The notes under the pieces: model-generated
What the model was told of the DNA's origin: nothing
Database searches by the model: none
The model's input: only the letters and a program-made list of their open reading frames with translations
Shown here: one piece after another, positions 50,999-58,986 of the stretch
How positions within the stretch are numbered: position 1 is the stretch's first letter
Layout: each line of letters begins with the position of its first letter
NCBI GenBank assembly: GCA_903827945.1
Contig: CAIKKN010000033.1
Span: 1-64,000, forward strand
Source of the DNA: an uncultured Actinomycetes bacterium
GTDB taxonomy: Bacteria; Actinomycetota; Actinomycetes; Nanopelagicales; Nanopelagicaceae
Reading direction: 5' to 3'
DNA: 64,000 bases
Made by a program: the position numbers and the translations under genes

Positions 50999-52144
50999 AT
51001 GCGTGACATCGTGATTTTGGGCTCAACTGGATCAATCGGTGTCCAGGCCCTTGAAGTCGTGGCCGCCAACCCTGAACTTTTTCGAGTAATTGGTCTAAGC
51101 GCAGGCTCAGGCAACCACGCGCTCTTAGCTGAACAAGCCAAGAAGTTTCGCGTACCGGTAATCGGTACAAGCGCCAAAGAATTCACCTCAGATTCACCTG
51201 CAGGAGTTTCAGTAATTTGTGGCCGGCAGGCTTCTCCTGAAATTGCCAGTATGAGCGCTGATATTGTCTTGAACGGAATCACTGGTTCGATCGGACTTGC
51301 TTCAACGCTTGCTGCATTGGCGGCTGGAAATATTGTTGCGCTCGCAAATAAGGAATCCCTTGTTGCTGGGGGAGATTTAGTTACCAAATTCGGTCGCGAT
51401 CGACTTATTCCAGTTGATTCCGAACATTGTGCAATCTTCCAAGCGATGCTTGCTGGAAAAAGAACAGAAATATCAAAGTTGGTAATTACTGCAAGCGGTG
51501 GAGCTTTTAGAGATCGTACCGACTTGGAAAACGTAACAATTGATGATGCCCTCGCACATCCGACTTGGTCAATGGGTCCCGTTGTCACAATTAATTCAGC
51601 GACTTTAGTGAACAAAGGTCTTGAAATAATTGAAGCGCACTATCTCTTTGATATTCCTTATTCACAAATAGAAGCGGTTATCCATCCGCAATCTGTTGTA
51701 CATTCGATGGTTGAATTTGTGGATGGCTCCACAATTGCGCAAGCAAGCCCACCAAATATGAAGGGGCCTATTGCTTACGCGTTGTCCTATCCGCAGCGTA
51801 TAGCGCGCGCGAGCACACCTATAGATTGGACTGAGAGCAACACATGGGAATTTCGTCCAATTGATAACATCAGATTCCCGGCTGTTGCATTGGCGCGCAA
51901 AGTTGGAGAATTCGGGCGGGGTATGCCAGCTGTCTATAACGCAGCAAATGAAAGTGCTGTTAGCGCTTTTCTAAGCGAACGCATAGGGTTTTCTTCAATT
52001 CTTCGAGTACTTTCTAAAACTGTAGAGAAATTCGAGAGTTCATCGCTGAGCGAGATTCGCGATCTCAGTGATGTCAGTGCTCTCGAGCAAGATACGCACC
52101 AGGTCGCAGAAGAGATTATTAAGAAAGAGGAAAACGCAGCATGA
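50999..52144 (+). CDS. dxr: 1-deoxy-D-xylulose-5-phosphate reductoisomerase
   Basis: Dxr makes MEP, the second step of the non-mevalonate isoprenoid pathway. The product (381 aa) begins RDIVILGSTGSIGVQALEV, the NADPH-binding motif, and has ALANKESLV, the metal-site PVDSEHCAIFQ, ASGGAFRD, and HPQSVVHSMVEFVDGS. ATG 50999 is preferred over an in-frame upstream start at 50945, since the family starts there and a -10 hexamer sits 6 nt before it. The stop overlaps the rseP ATG. Confidence 0.95.
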   Translation: MRDIVILGSTGSIGVQALEVVAANPELFRVIGLSAGSGNHALLAEQAKKFRVPVIGTSAKEFTSDSPAGVSVICGRQASPEIASMSADIVLNGITGSIGLASTLAALAAGNIVALANKESLVAGGDLVTKFGRDRLIPVDSEHCAIFQAMLAGKRTEISKLVITASGGAFRDRTDLENVTIDDALAHPTWSMGPVVTINSATLVNKGLEIIEAHYLFDIPYSQIEAVIHPQSVVHSMVEFVDGSTIAQASPPNMKGPIAYALSYPQRIARASTPIDWTESNTWEFRPIDNIRFPAVALARKVGEFGRGMPAVYNAANESAVSAFLSERIGFSSILRVLSKTVEKFESSSLSEIRDLSDVSALEQDTHQVAEEIIKKEENAA

Positions 52145-53331
52145 TGGGTCTCATTGGAGTTCTAGCCTTCGTAGTTGCCCTCCTTACTTCAGTCATGATT
52201 CACGAAGCTGGTCACTATTTCACAGCGAAGAGTTTTGGAATGAAAGTCACCGAATTCTTTCTTGGTTTTGGAAAGAGAATCTGGTCTACCCAGCGCGGTG
52301 AGACTGAATTTGGAATTAAGGCAATTCCGGCTGGTGGATATTGCAGGATTGTTGGAATGTCTGCCAGCGAAGAGCTTTCGGAGAGTGATGCCAACAGAGC
52401 GTTCTACAAGGCGTCGGCTCCAAAACGGCTCATTGTTCTTGGCGCAGGCTCTTTTCTGCATTTCGCCATTGGTTTCTTTCTGATATTTCTCATCTTCTTC
52501 GGTGTTGGAACAGCCTCATTAACTTCTACAGTGGATCAAGTCGTGCCATGCATTAATGCAAATAATGCGGCATGTACCTCTACTTCAGTTCCTTCTCCGG
52601 CCAAAGCAGCAGGAATTATTCCCGGTGATGAATTCACAGCAATCAACGGATATCCGGTGAATGATTGGAATACCGACATAAACGTTGTCCGAAATTCTCC
52701 CGGTAAAGTAAATATTTTTTCAATCAAGCGGGGCAACGAACAATTAGATATTCCAATTGCTTCGATCCCTCACAAAGTAAATGGCAAGACAATCGGCATG
52801 CTTGGAGTACTGAATAAAATTGGTATGGCTCGAGCGCCTTTCAGCACTTCGCTATCCCACAGCTGGGAACTCTCTCGAAATCTATTTACAGGGAGCATCA
52901 CCTCTTTGACGCAATTGCCTTCAAAAGTTCCGGCGCTAGTGCGTCAAACTTTTGGCAATGAAGTACGCGATCCTGCTGGGCTTGTGGGAGTGATTGGAGT
53001 TGCGGAAGCTTCAGCTCAAACTGCTGGCAATGCTTCTTTGGGTTGGAATGAGCGTATTGGCACATTCCTTCTCATCATTGCGAGTCTCAACATTTTTGTG
53101 GGAATTTTTAACCTACTTCCGCTCTTGCCACTCGATGGAGGACATATGGCAATTGCCATCATTGATGGCTTGCGTAATGTCTGGGCACGAATCCGCCGCC
53201 GCCCGAATCCACGGCCAATCAATGTGGAATCCCTCACTCCGCTTACTTTGGTGGTCTTCGTCTTCCTAGTTGGACTCTCACTTTTGCTCCTTGCGGCTGA
53301 CATTTTCAATCCAGTCCACTTCAACTTGTAA
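52141..53331 (+). CDS. rseP: Site-2 intramembrane zinc metalloprotease
   Basis: RseP-type proteases cut transmembrane anti-sigma factors and signal peptides. The 396-aa protein has HEAGH (His21, Glu22, His25) in the first transmembrane helix, a PDZ domain (about 150-215), and the third zinc ligand in LLPLDGGH near 337. The gene order dxr-rseP-ispG is widely conserved in Actinobacteria, where this protein is also called Rip1. The start overlaps the dxr stop. Confidence 0.93.
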   Translation: MMGLIGVLAFVVALLTSVMIHEAGHYFTAKSFGMKVTEFFLGFGKRIWSTQRGETEFGIKAIPAGGYCRIVGMSASEELSESDANRAFYKASAPKRLIVLGAGSFLHFAIGFFLIFLIFFGVGTASLTSTVDQVVPCINANNAACTSTSVPSPAKAAGIIPGDEFTAINGYPVNDWNTDINVVRNSPGKVNIFSIKRGNEQLDIPIASIPHKVNGKTIGMLGVLNKIGMARAPFSTSLSHSWELSRNLFTGSITSLTQLPSKVPALVRQTFGNEVRDPAGLVGVIGVAEASAQTAGNASLGWNERIGTFLLIIASLNIFVGIFNLLPLLPLDGGHMAIAIIDGLRNVWARIRRRPNPRPINVESLTPLTLVVFVFLVGLSLLLLAADIFNPVHFNL

Positions 53332-53334
53332 GGT
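53329..53334 (+). promoter_or_regulatory. ispG -10 element, leaderless type
   Basis: TAAGGT overlaps the rseP stop codon and ends exactly 6 nt before the ispG ATG. No ribosome-binding site is present in the 9-nt gap. Confidence 0.5.
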
Positions 53335-53340
53335 ATCCCC

Positions 53341-54492
53341 ATGGTCAACCTTGGAATGCCGGCATCCCCTCCGCCAACTCTCGCGCCTCGTCGTAAGAGC
53401 AAGCAACTGAAAGTTGGAAGCGTCCTTGTTGGGGGAGATGCACCAGTAAGTGTGCAGTCAATGTGCACGACTCTCACATCGGATGTAAATGCAACACTTC
53501 AGCAGATTGCCGAATTAACAGCGTCAGGTTGCCAGATTGTGCGCGTTGCAGTTCCGAGCCAGGATGATGCCGACGCACTTGCTCAGATTGCAAAGAAATC
53601 ACAGATTCCTGTGATTGCAGATATTCACTTCCAACCAAAATATATTTTCGCAGCAATCGATGCAGGATGTGCCGCCGTTCGCGTCAATCCAGGAAACATC
53701 AAGCAATTTGATGACAAGGTAAAAGAAGTGGCTAAGGCCGCAGGAGATGCAGGTATTCCAATTCGCATAGGCGTTAATGCCGGATCACTCGATCCTCGCT
53801 TACTTGCAAAATACGGCAAAGCAACTCCAGAAGCACTCGCTGAATCGGCGCTCTGGGAAGCATCTCTCTTTGAAGAGCATGGATTCTCTGACATTAAGAT
53901 TTCAGTCAAGCACCATGACCCAGTAACAATGGTGAAGGCATACCGACTCTTGGCATCAAAATGTGATTACCCACTTCATCTTGGCGTCACAGAAGCCGGT
54001 CCAATTTTCCAAGGCACAATAAAATCAGCCACAGCATTTGGAATCTTGCTCGCCGAAGGAATCGGTGACACGATCAGAGTTTCCCTTTCAGCTCCTCCAG
54101 TTGAGGAAGTGAAGGTGGGTATTTCAATTCTTGAATCACTTAATCTTCGTCAGCGAAAGCTTGAAATTGTTTCTTGTCCATCATGCGGTCGCGCTCAAGT
54201 AGATGTCTACAAACTCGCTGAAAGTGTTCAAGCAGGTTTGCAAGGAATGACAGTTCCACTTCGCGTTGCAGTCATGGGATGCGTTGTGAATGGACCTGGC
54301 GAAGCACGCGAAGCCGATTTAGGCGTCGCTTCGGGCAATGGAAAAGGCCAAATCTTTGTGAAGGGTGAGGTGATTAAGACTGTCCCTGAATCGCAAATCG
54401 TCGAGACTCTTATTGAAGAAGCGATGCGTCTTGCGCAAGAGATGGAAGCCGCTGGAGTTTCATCGGGGGAACCAACCGTCACCGTCAAGTAA
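53341..54492 (+). CDS. ispG: 4-hydroxy-3-methylbut-2-en-1-yl diphosphate synthase
   Basis: IspG reduces the cyclic diphosphate MEcPP to HMBPP with a [4Fe-4S] cluster. The 383-aa two-domain protein has the TIM-barrel region (VPVIADIHF-like [20 protein letters not shown]) and cluster cysteines in SCPSCGRA (about 280 and 283) and [11 protein letters not shown] (about 315). Together with dxr it places the MEP pathway in this locus. The start is supported by leaderless spacing. Confidence 0.95.
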   Translation: MVNLGMPASPPPTLAPRRKSKQLKVGSVLVGGDAPVSVQSMCTTLTSDVNATLQQIAELTASGCQIVRVAVPSQDDADALAQIAKKSQIPVIADIHFQPKYIFAAIDAGCAAVRVNPGNIKQFDDKVKEVAKAAGDAGIPIRIGVNAGSLDPRLLAKYGKATPEALAESALWEASLFEEHGFSDIKISVKHHDPVTMVKAYRLLASKCDYPLHLGVTEAGPIFQGTIKSATAFGILLAEGIGDTIRVSLSAPPVEEVKVGISILESLNLRQRKLEIVSCPSCGRAQVDVYKLAESVQAGLQGMTVPLRVAVMGCVVNGPGEAREADLGVASGNGKGQIFVKGEVIKTVPESQIVETLIEEAMRLAQEMEAAGVSSGEPTVTVK

Positions 54493-54495
54493 GGT
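54490..54495 (+). promoter_or_regulatory. proS -10 element, leaderless type
   Basis: TAAGGT overlaps the ispG stop codon and ends exactly 6 nt before the proS ATG, the same hexamer and spacing as at ispG and gatC. Confidence 0.5.
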
Positions 54496-54501
54496 ACTCA
54501 C

Positions 54502-56232
54502 ATGTTACGCATGTCCACACTCTTGCTTCGAACCCTTCGTGATGATCCAGCTGATGCTGAGGTCGCATCCCACAAACTCTTGGTTCGGGCAGGTTATGTT
54601 CGACGCATTGCAGCCGGTATTTACTCGTGGCTCCCACTTGGTTACCTCACCTTTCGCAACATTGAAAGAATTGTTCGTGACGAGATGGATTCAGCAGGTT
54701 TTCAAGAAGTTCATTTTCCTGCCCTGTTGCCGCGCGAGCCATATGAGCGAACAAAGCGTTGGGAAGAATACGGTGGCTCTCTTTTCCGTCTGAAGGACCG
54801 TCGTGGCAATGACATGCTGCTTGGCCCAACTCACGAAGAGATGTTTACTTTGATGATCAAGGGTGAGTTTGCATCCTATAAAGACCTTCCAATTTCTATC
54901 TACCAAATTCAAACAAAGTACCGTGACGAAGCACGTCCTCGCAGTGGAATCATCCGCGGGCGCGAATTTGTTATGAAGGATTCCTACTCATTCGATATTG
55001 ATGATGAAGGACTTGCAAATTCTTACGAGAAACACCGCCAAGCGTATATTTCACTTTTTGATCGCTTAGGTTTGAAATACAACATCGTCTCTGCTGTCTC
55101 AGGAGCAATGGGTGGATCGCGTTCTGAAGAATTTCTTGCCCCTTGTTCGACCGGTGAAGATACTTATGTTCTCTGCCCTAAGTGTGGTTACGCAGCAAAC
55201 GTTGAAGCCATGGTTACAAAAGTTTCTGAATATTCTGGTGAACCCGCTCCCGCTATGAAGATTTTTGATTCACCAAATACTCCAACAATCGATTCACTTG
55301 TGGAACTTCTCAATAAGGATCATGGTGAGGGATTTCAAGGAAGTGACACTCTTAAGAATGTTCTTCTGATGGCAGATGGAAAAGCGATTTCTATTTTGGT
55401 GCCAGGTGATCGCGAAGTTGATCTAAAGAGAGTCGAAGCAAACCTTCCAGGAGTTGAAGAGCTTCGCTTGTTTGATGATGAAGACTTTAAGAAATTCCCT
55501 GGACTGGTGAAGGGATACGTTGGTCCTCAAGATGCAAAACAACATGGAGTCACGGTTTATGCAGACCCTCGCATTGTTAAGGGATCGCATTGGGTAACAG
55601 GTGCGAATGCTCGCGAGAAACATGCTCTATATGTGACTCACGGACGCGACTTTGAAGTCGAAGGATTCATTGAGGCCGCCGAGGTTCGCGCAGGAGATCA
55701 ATGTCCTGAATGTGCAACGCCCGTAATTATTGATCGTGCTATTGAAATTGGGCATATCTTTCAACTTGGACGAAAGTATGCAGAAGCACTCGATCTCACA
55801 GTCTTAGATAAAGATGGAAAAGCTAGAGTCGTCACGATGGGTTCTTACGGAGTTGGAGTGTCTCGCGCGGTAGCAGCGATTGCAGAACAGAGTCACGACG
55901 AAATTGGTCTCATCTGGCCACGCGAAGTAGCTCCGGCTGATGTTCATATTGTCGCAACAGGAAAAGATGATCTGCCCTTTGATACCGCCGAGAAACTTGC
56001 ACAAGAATTGGAAGGAAAAGGTTTGCGCGTTATGTTGGATGATCGCCGAGATGCAAGTCCTGGCGTAAAGTTCAAAGACGCCGAGCTCATTGGAAACCCA
56101 TTCATTGTTATTGTCGGCAAGGCTCTTGCCGAGGGAAAAGTTGAACTTCGCAATCGCCGAAGCGGCGAAAAGGACGAAGTTGAATTGAATGGAGCAGTTG
56201 ACCAGATTTATAGTGTCGTCACCGCAAACTAA
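54502..56232 (+). CDS. proS: Prolyl-tRNA synthetase (bacterial type)
   Basis: ProS charges tRNA-Pro. The 576-aa class II synthetase has motif 1 around the N-terminus ([20 protein letters not shown]), motif 2 ([25 protein letters not shown]), an inserted editing domain (about 230-385), motif 3 ([13 protein letters not shown]) and a C-terminal anticodon-binding domain. The insertion shows it is the long bacterial form. Its stop overlaps the next gene's ATG by one base. Confidence 0.96.
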   Translation: MLRMSTLLLRTLRDDPADAEVASHKLLVRAGYVRRIAAGIYSWLPLGYLTFRNIERIVRDEMDSAGFQEVHFPALLPREPYERTKRWEEYGGSLFRLKDRRGNDMLLGPTHEEMFTLMIKGEFASYKDLPISIYQIQTKYRDEARPRSGIIRGREFVMKDSYSFDIDDEGLANSYEKHRQAYISLFDRLGLKYNIVSAVSGAMGGSRSEEFLAPCSTGEDTYVLCPKCGYAANVEAMVTKVSEYSGEPAPAMKIFDSPNTPTIDSLVELLNKDHGEGFQGSDTLKNVLLMADGKAISILVPGDREVDLKRVEANLPGVEELRLFDDEDFKKFPGLVKGYVGPQDAKQHGVTVYADPRIVKGSHWVTGANAREKHALYVTHGRDFEVEGFIEAAEVRAGDQCPECATPVIIDRAIEIGHIFQLGRKYAEALDLTVLDKDGKARVVTMGSYGVGVSRAVAAIAEQSHDEIGLIWPREVAPADVHIVATGKDDLPFDTAEKLAQELEGKGLRVMLDDRRDASPGVKFKDAELIGNPFIVIVGKALAEGKVELRNRRSGEKDEVELNGAVDQIYSVVTAN

Positions 56233-57008
56233 TGGTGCTCTCAAACTGGATCTTTCTTGCAATTGCATCTGGATTCGCTGGTTTTGTTGATGCGATGGCT
56301 GGGGGAGGCGGACTTGTTCAACTCCCTGCGCTATTGATTGGAATTTCAGATAAGCCACTTCCGATGATTCTGGGTACAAATAAAATTCCAGCTGTATTTG
56401 GTACGACCACGGCGACCTATAACTATTTCAAAAAAGTTAAACCAGATCTGCATATTGCCCTCTATATGGCCCTCCCTGCATTTATCGGATCAATGACTGG
56501 TGCGCGGTTAGCATCTTCGGTCCCAAAAGATTTCTTCCGTCCAATTATTCTCATCTTATTAATTGCCGTTGCCTTGTACACATGGTTCAAACCCGAACTT
56601 GGCATGGAAGAAAATTTGAAATTTACACCGCTGTTGCGGCACTGGATTGTTGGAAGCTGCGGTCTTTTGATTGGTTTCTACGATGGAATATTCGGGCCAG
56701 GAACTGGAACCTTTCTTCTATTTATTTTGGTCGGGGTAGTGGGCTATGCCTTTCTCAAAGCTTCGGCAACAGCAAAGCTTGTTAATTGGTCTACAAATGT
56801 CGCAGCGATAATTTCCTTCCAACTCACTGGCCATATTTGGTGGCACGTTGGACTAATTTTGGCCCTGGCAAACGTCACCGGTGCACTTCTAGGCACGCGA
56901 TTGGCAATCAAAGGCGGCTCTCCATTAGTGCGCAAGGTCTTCTTGGCAGTCACGTTTTTGCTTATTGCAAAGGTGGGTTATGATTGGGTCGTACTTATAA
57001 CTAAATAG
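56232..57008 (+). CDS. TSUP (TauE/SafE) family permease
   Basis: The 258-aa protein has about seven or eight transmembrane segments and family features: the N-terminal GFVDAMAGGGGLVQLPALL repeat and the matching second repeat LIGFYDGIFGPGTGTFLL. TSUP proteins move sulfur-containing anions such as sulfite, sulfoacetate or taurine; the substrate here is unknown. It overlaps the proS stop and precedes rimP, so it rides in a translation operon where it has no clear partner. Confidence 0.88.
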   Translation: MVLSNWIFLAIASGFAGFVDAMAGGGGLVQLPALLIGISDKPLPMILGTNKIPAVFGTTTATYNYFKKVKPDLHIALYMALPAFIGSMTGARLASSVPKDFFRPIILILLIAVALYTWFKPELGMEENLKFTPLLRHWIVGSCGLLIGFYDGIFGPGTGTFLLFILVGVVGYAFLKASATAKLVNWSTNVAAIISFQLTGHIWWHVGLILALANVTGALLGTRLAIKGGSPLVRKVFLAVTFLLIAKVGYDWVVLITK

Positions 57009-57022
57009 TGTTTGGAGTTTTT

Positions 57023-57472
57023 ATGAATGTTCGTGAACGTATTGCCGAAGCAATTACTCCCACTATTGAATCATCTCAAGCATTTTTAGAAGATGTCACC
57101 CTTGTTAAAGCAGGCAAGAAAAGCCTTTTGACAGTAATCGTTGATGGCGAATCTGGATTGAACCTTGATCAAGTGACAGAGATATCGCGCAACGTTTCAG
57201 AAATAGTAGAAGCTCTTCCCGAGATGGGGAGCACGCCATTCACTCTTGAAGTCACATCTCCCGGTATTGATCGACCACTGACAGTTCCAAGACACTGGAG
57301 AAAGAACAAAGGACGGTTAATCAAAGTCACTTTGTTAGATGGATCTGTAATTGAAGGCCGAATTGGTGAATCAACTGAAACAGCCGTTCTTGTTAATGAG
57401 GATGAAGTTATTTTTGCTGAAATTAAGAAAGCTATTGTACAAATTGAGTTCAACGCAAAAGAAGATAAATAA
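57023..57472 (+). CDS. rimP: Ribosome maturation factor RimP
   Basis: RimP helps assemble the 30S subunit. The product (149 aa) has the N-terminal alpha/beta domain and the C-terminal SH3-like domain with VTSPGIDRPLTVPRHWRKNKGR. ATG 57023 is preferred over an in-frame GTG at 57008, as GGAG (57014-57017) lies 5 nt before it and the family starts near NVRERIAEAI. It overlaps nusA by one base. Confidence 0.93.
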   Translation: MNVRERIAEAITPTIESSQAFLEDVTLVKAGKKSLLTVIVDGESGLNLDQVTEISRNVSEIVEALPEMGSTPFTLEVTSPGIDRPLTVPRHWRKNKGRLIKVTLLDGSVIEGRIGESTETAVLVNEDEVIFAEIKKAIVQIEFNAKEDK

Positions 57473-58539
57473 TGAGCGTTGACTTCCAAGGACTTGTTTT
57501 ATTGGCCGAAGATCGCAAGATTCCTATCGAGCAACTTATTAACTACATCGAAAATCGCGTTGCTGAAGCGTATGCAGAGTTTCCTGAATGCAAGCCAAAA
57601 GGGCGCTGCGTTTACAACCGCTTAACTGGTGAATTTGTGATTCATGTTCCAGTTTATGACGAAGAAGGAATTTGGCTTGAAACAGTTATTGATAATCCAG
57701 AAGGATTCGAAGCGGTTGCAGAATCGATTGCTCGAAAGTCCCTGAAGGAGCGTATGCGTGAAGAACGCGATAACGCAGTGATAGAAGAATTTGCAGCATC
57801 CATCGGGGATATTATCTCCGGAGAAGTTCAGCAAGGCAGAGATGAAACCGTAGTGTATGTCTACCTTGGCGGGCGCACTGAAGGAAAGATTCCTCTCAAC
57901 GAACAAGTTAAGGGCGAGGTATTTAAACACGGCGACAGAATTAAGGCATTCGTTGTAAAGGTTGAAAAAGGTGAACGTGGTCCAGAGATCACCTTGTCTA
58001 GAACTCATCCTCAACTCGTAAGAGCTCTTTTTGCTTTGGAAGTTCCAGAAATTAATGATCGAGTCGTTGAAGTTATGGGTGTCTCACGAGAGCCAGGTCA
58101 GCGTACAAAGATTTCAGTTCGCACACATCGAGCTGGGGTAAGTCCAAAAGGCGCACTCATTGGCCCGAGCGGAGCGCGATCAAGAGCGGTAAGTGATGAA
58201 TTATTTGGCGAAAAGATAGACATCGTGGATTGGTCAGATGATCCTGCGACATATGTTGCAAATGCATTAGCTCCGGCGCGTGTAACAAGCGCGCTCAGTG
58301 TTAACAACGACCCAAATTCAATCAAAGTCATCGTTCCTGATTTCCAGCTCTCCCTTGCAATTGGTAAAGACGGACAAAATGCCCGCCTTGCTGCAAGACT
58401 GACTGGGTGCAGAATTGATATCCATCCAGATAATCCGGTTCAAAGAATTGAAAAGCCGAAGCCAATTATTGAGGCAGAAGCAGTAGAAACTGAGTCGGAT
58501 CACGCTCACGAAGAAGCGAAATTACCGACCGAAGCCTAA
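57472..58539 (+). CDS. nusA: Transcription termination/antitermination factor NusA
   Basis: NusA binds RNA polymerase and controls pausing, termination and antitermination. The 355-aa protein has the N-terminal RNAP-binding domain, an S1 domain (about 107-175) and two KH domains with LIGPSGARSRAV and SLAIGKDGQNARLAARLTG. It lacks the C-terminal acidic repeats found in E. coli NusA, as is normal for Actinobacteria. ATG overlaps the rimP stop. Confidence 0.95.
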   Translation: MSVDFQGLVLLAEDRKIPIEQLINYIENRVAEAYAEFPECKPKGRCVYNRLTGEFVIHVPVYDEEGIWLETVIDNPEGFEAVAESIARKSLKERMREERDNAVIEEFAASIGDIISGEVQQGRDETVVYVYLGGRTEGKIPLNEQVKGEVFKHGDRIKAFVVKVEKGERGPEITLSRTHPQLVRALFALEVPEINDRVVEVMGVSREPGQRTKISVRTHRAGVSPKGALIGPSGARSRAVSDELFGEKIDIVDWSDDPATYVANALAPARVTSALSVNNDPNSIKVIVPDFQLSLAIGKDGQNARLAARLTGCRIDIHPDNPVQRIEKPKPIIEAEAVETESDHAHEEAKLPTEA

Positions 58540-58598
58540 GTGCAGGTAAGGTAGGCACCCTAGTTCGAGAATTTACGACAGATTCGAGAGGGCCCCGA

Positions 58599-58853
58599 TT
58601 GAGATTACCCATTCGGAGTTGCATCGCCTGTCGCAAGAAGGAGAATTGGACTGACTTACTTCGAATTGTCTTGGTAGGTGATCAGGTTGAACCTGATTCA
58701 CACCACAACAAGCCGGGGCGCGGTGCTTGGTTACATCCGAATTGTTTTGATGTAGCTGTGCAACGCAGGGCATTTGCTCGAGCATTTAAGAGTTCAGCAG
58801 ATATCAAAGTTAAAATATTGGAAGACTTTCTCAAGACCTTGAGAAGTTATTAA
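58599..58853 (+). CDS. ylxR: YlxR family RNA-binding protein
   Basis: This small basic protein (84 aa) has the YlxR signature RSCIACRKKENWTDLLRIV and a GRGAWLHPNCFD segment. YlxR is a nucleoid-associated or RNA-binding protein coded between nusA and infB; in Bacillus it alters transcription of many genes. The start is TTG at 58599 with AGAGGG (58586-58591) upstream; no better ATG or GTG start is available. A TAAGGT hexamer at 58547-58552 could be a local promoter. Confidence 0.87.
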   Translation: MRLPIRSCIACRKKENWTDLLRIVLVGDQVEPDSHHNKPGRGAWLHPNCFDVAVQRRAFARAFKSSADIKVKILEDFLKTLRSY

Positions 58854-58865
58854 AAGGAGCAGCAA

Positions 58866-58904
58866 ATGACCTCTGTCTTTAAAAAGGCACAGACACAATC
58901 ATGA
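58866..58904 (+). CDS. Possible 12-aa upstream peptide in the infB leader
   Basis: MTSVFKKAQTQS starts at an ATG 6 nt after a strong AAAAGGAG (58852-58859) and ends with a TGA that lies inside the next hairpin. A ribosome-binding site this good before such a short frame, followed by two hairpins, is suggestive of translation-linked control of infB. It may also be chance. Confidence 0.3.
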   Translation: MTSVFKKAQTQS

Positions 58905-58920
58905 GCACCGCGCGCTCATG
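58900..58920 (+). promoter_or_regulatory. Hairpin in the ylxR-infB gap
   Basis: CATGAGC (58900-58906) and GCTCATG (58914-58920) form a perfect 7-bp stem with loop ACCGCGC. It overlaps the stop codon of the possible short peptide. No T-run follows. Confidence 0.55.
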
Positions 58921-58936
58921 AGTAAGGCATTAATTT

Positions 58937-58966
58937 AGGCTCCTGAAAAATCCCGGAGCCTTCTAT
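58937..58966 (+). terminator. Terminator-like hairpin upstream of infB
   Basis: AGGCTCC (58937-58943) and GGAGCCT (58955-58961) form a 7-bp stem with an 11-nt loop, then TTCTAT. It stands 20 nt before the infB start and could attenuate read-through from nusA-ylxR or be a protein-binding hairpin. Confidence 0.5.
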
Positions 58967-58986
58967 AGAGAAGCAGAAAGGCTACC

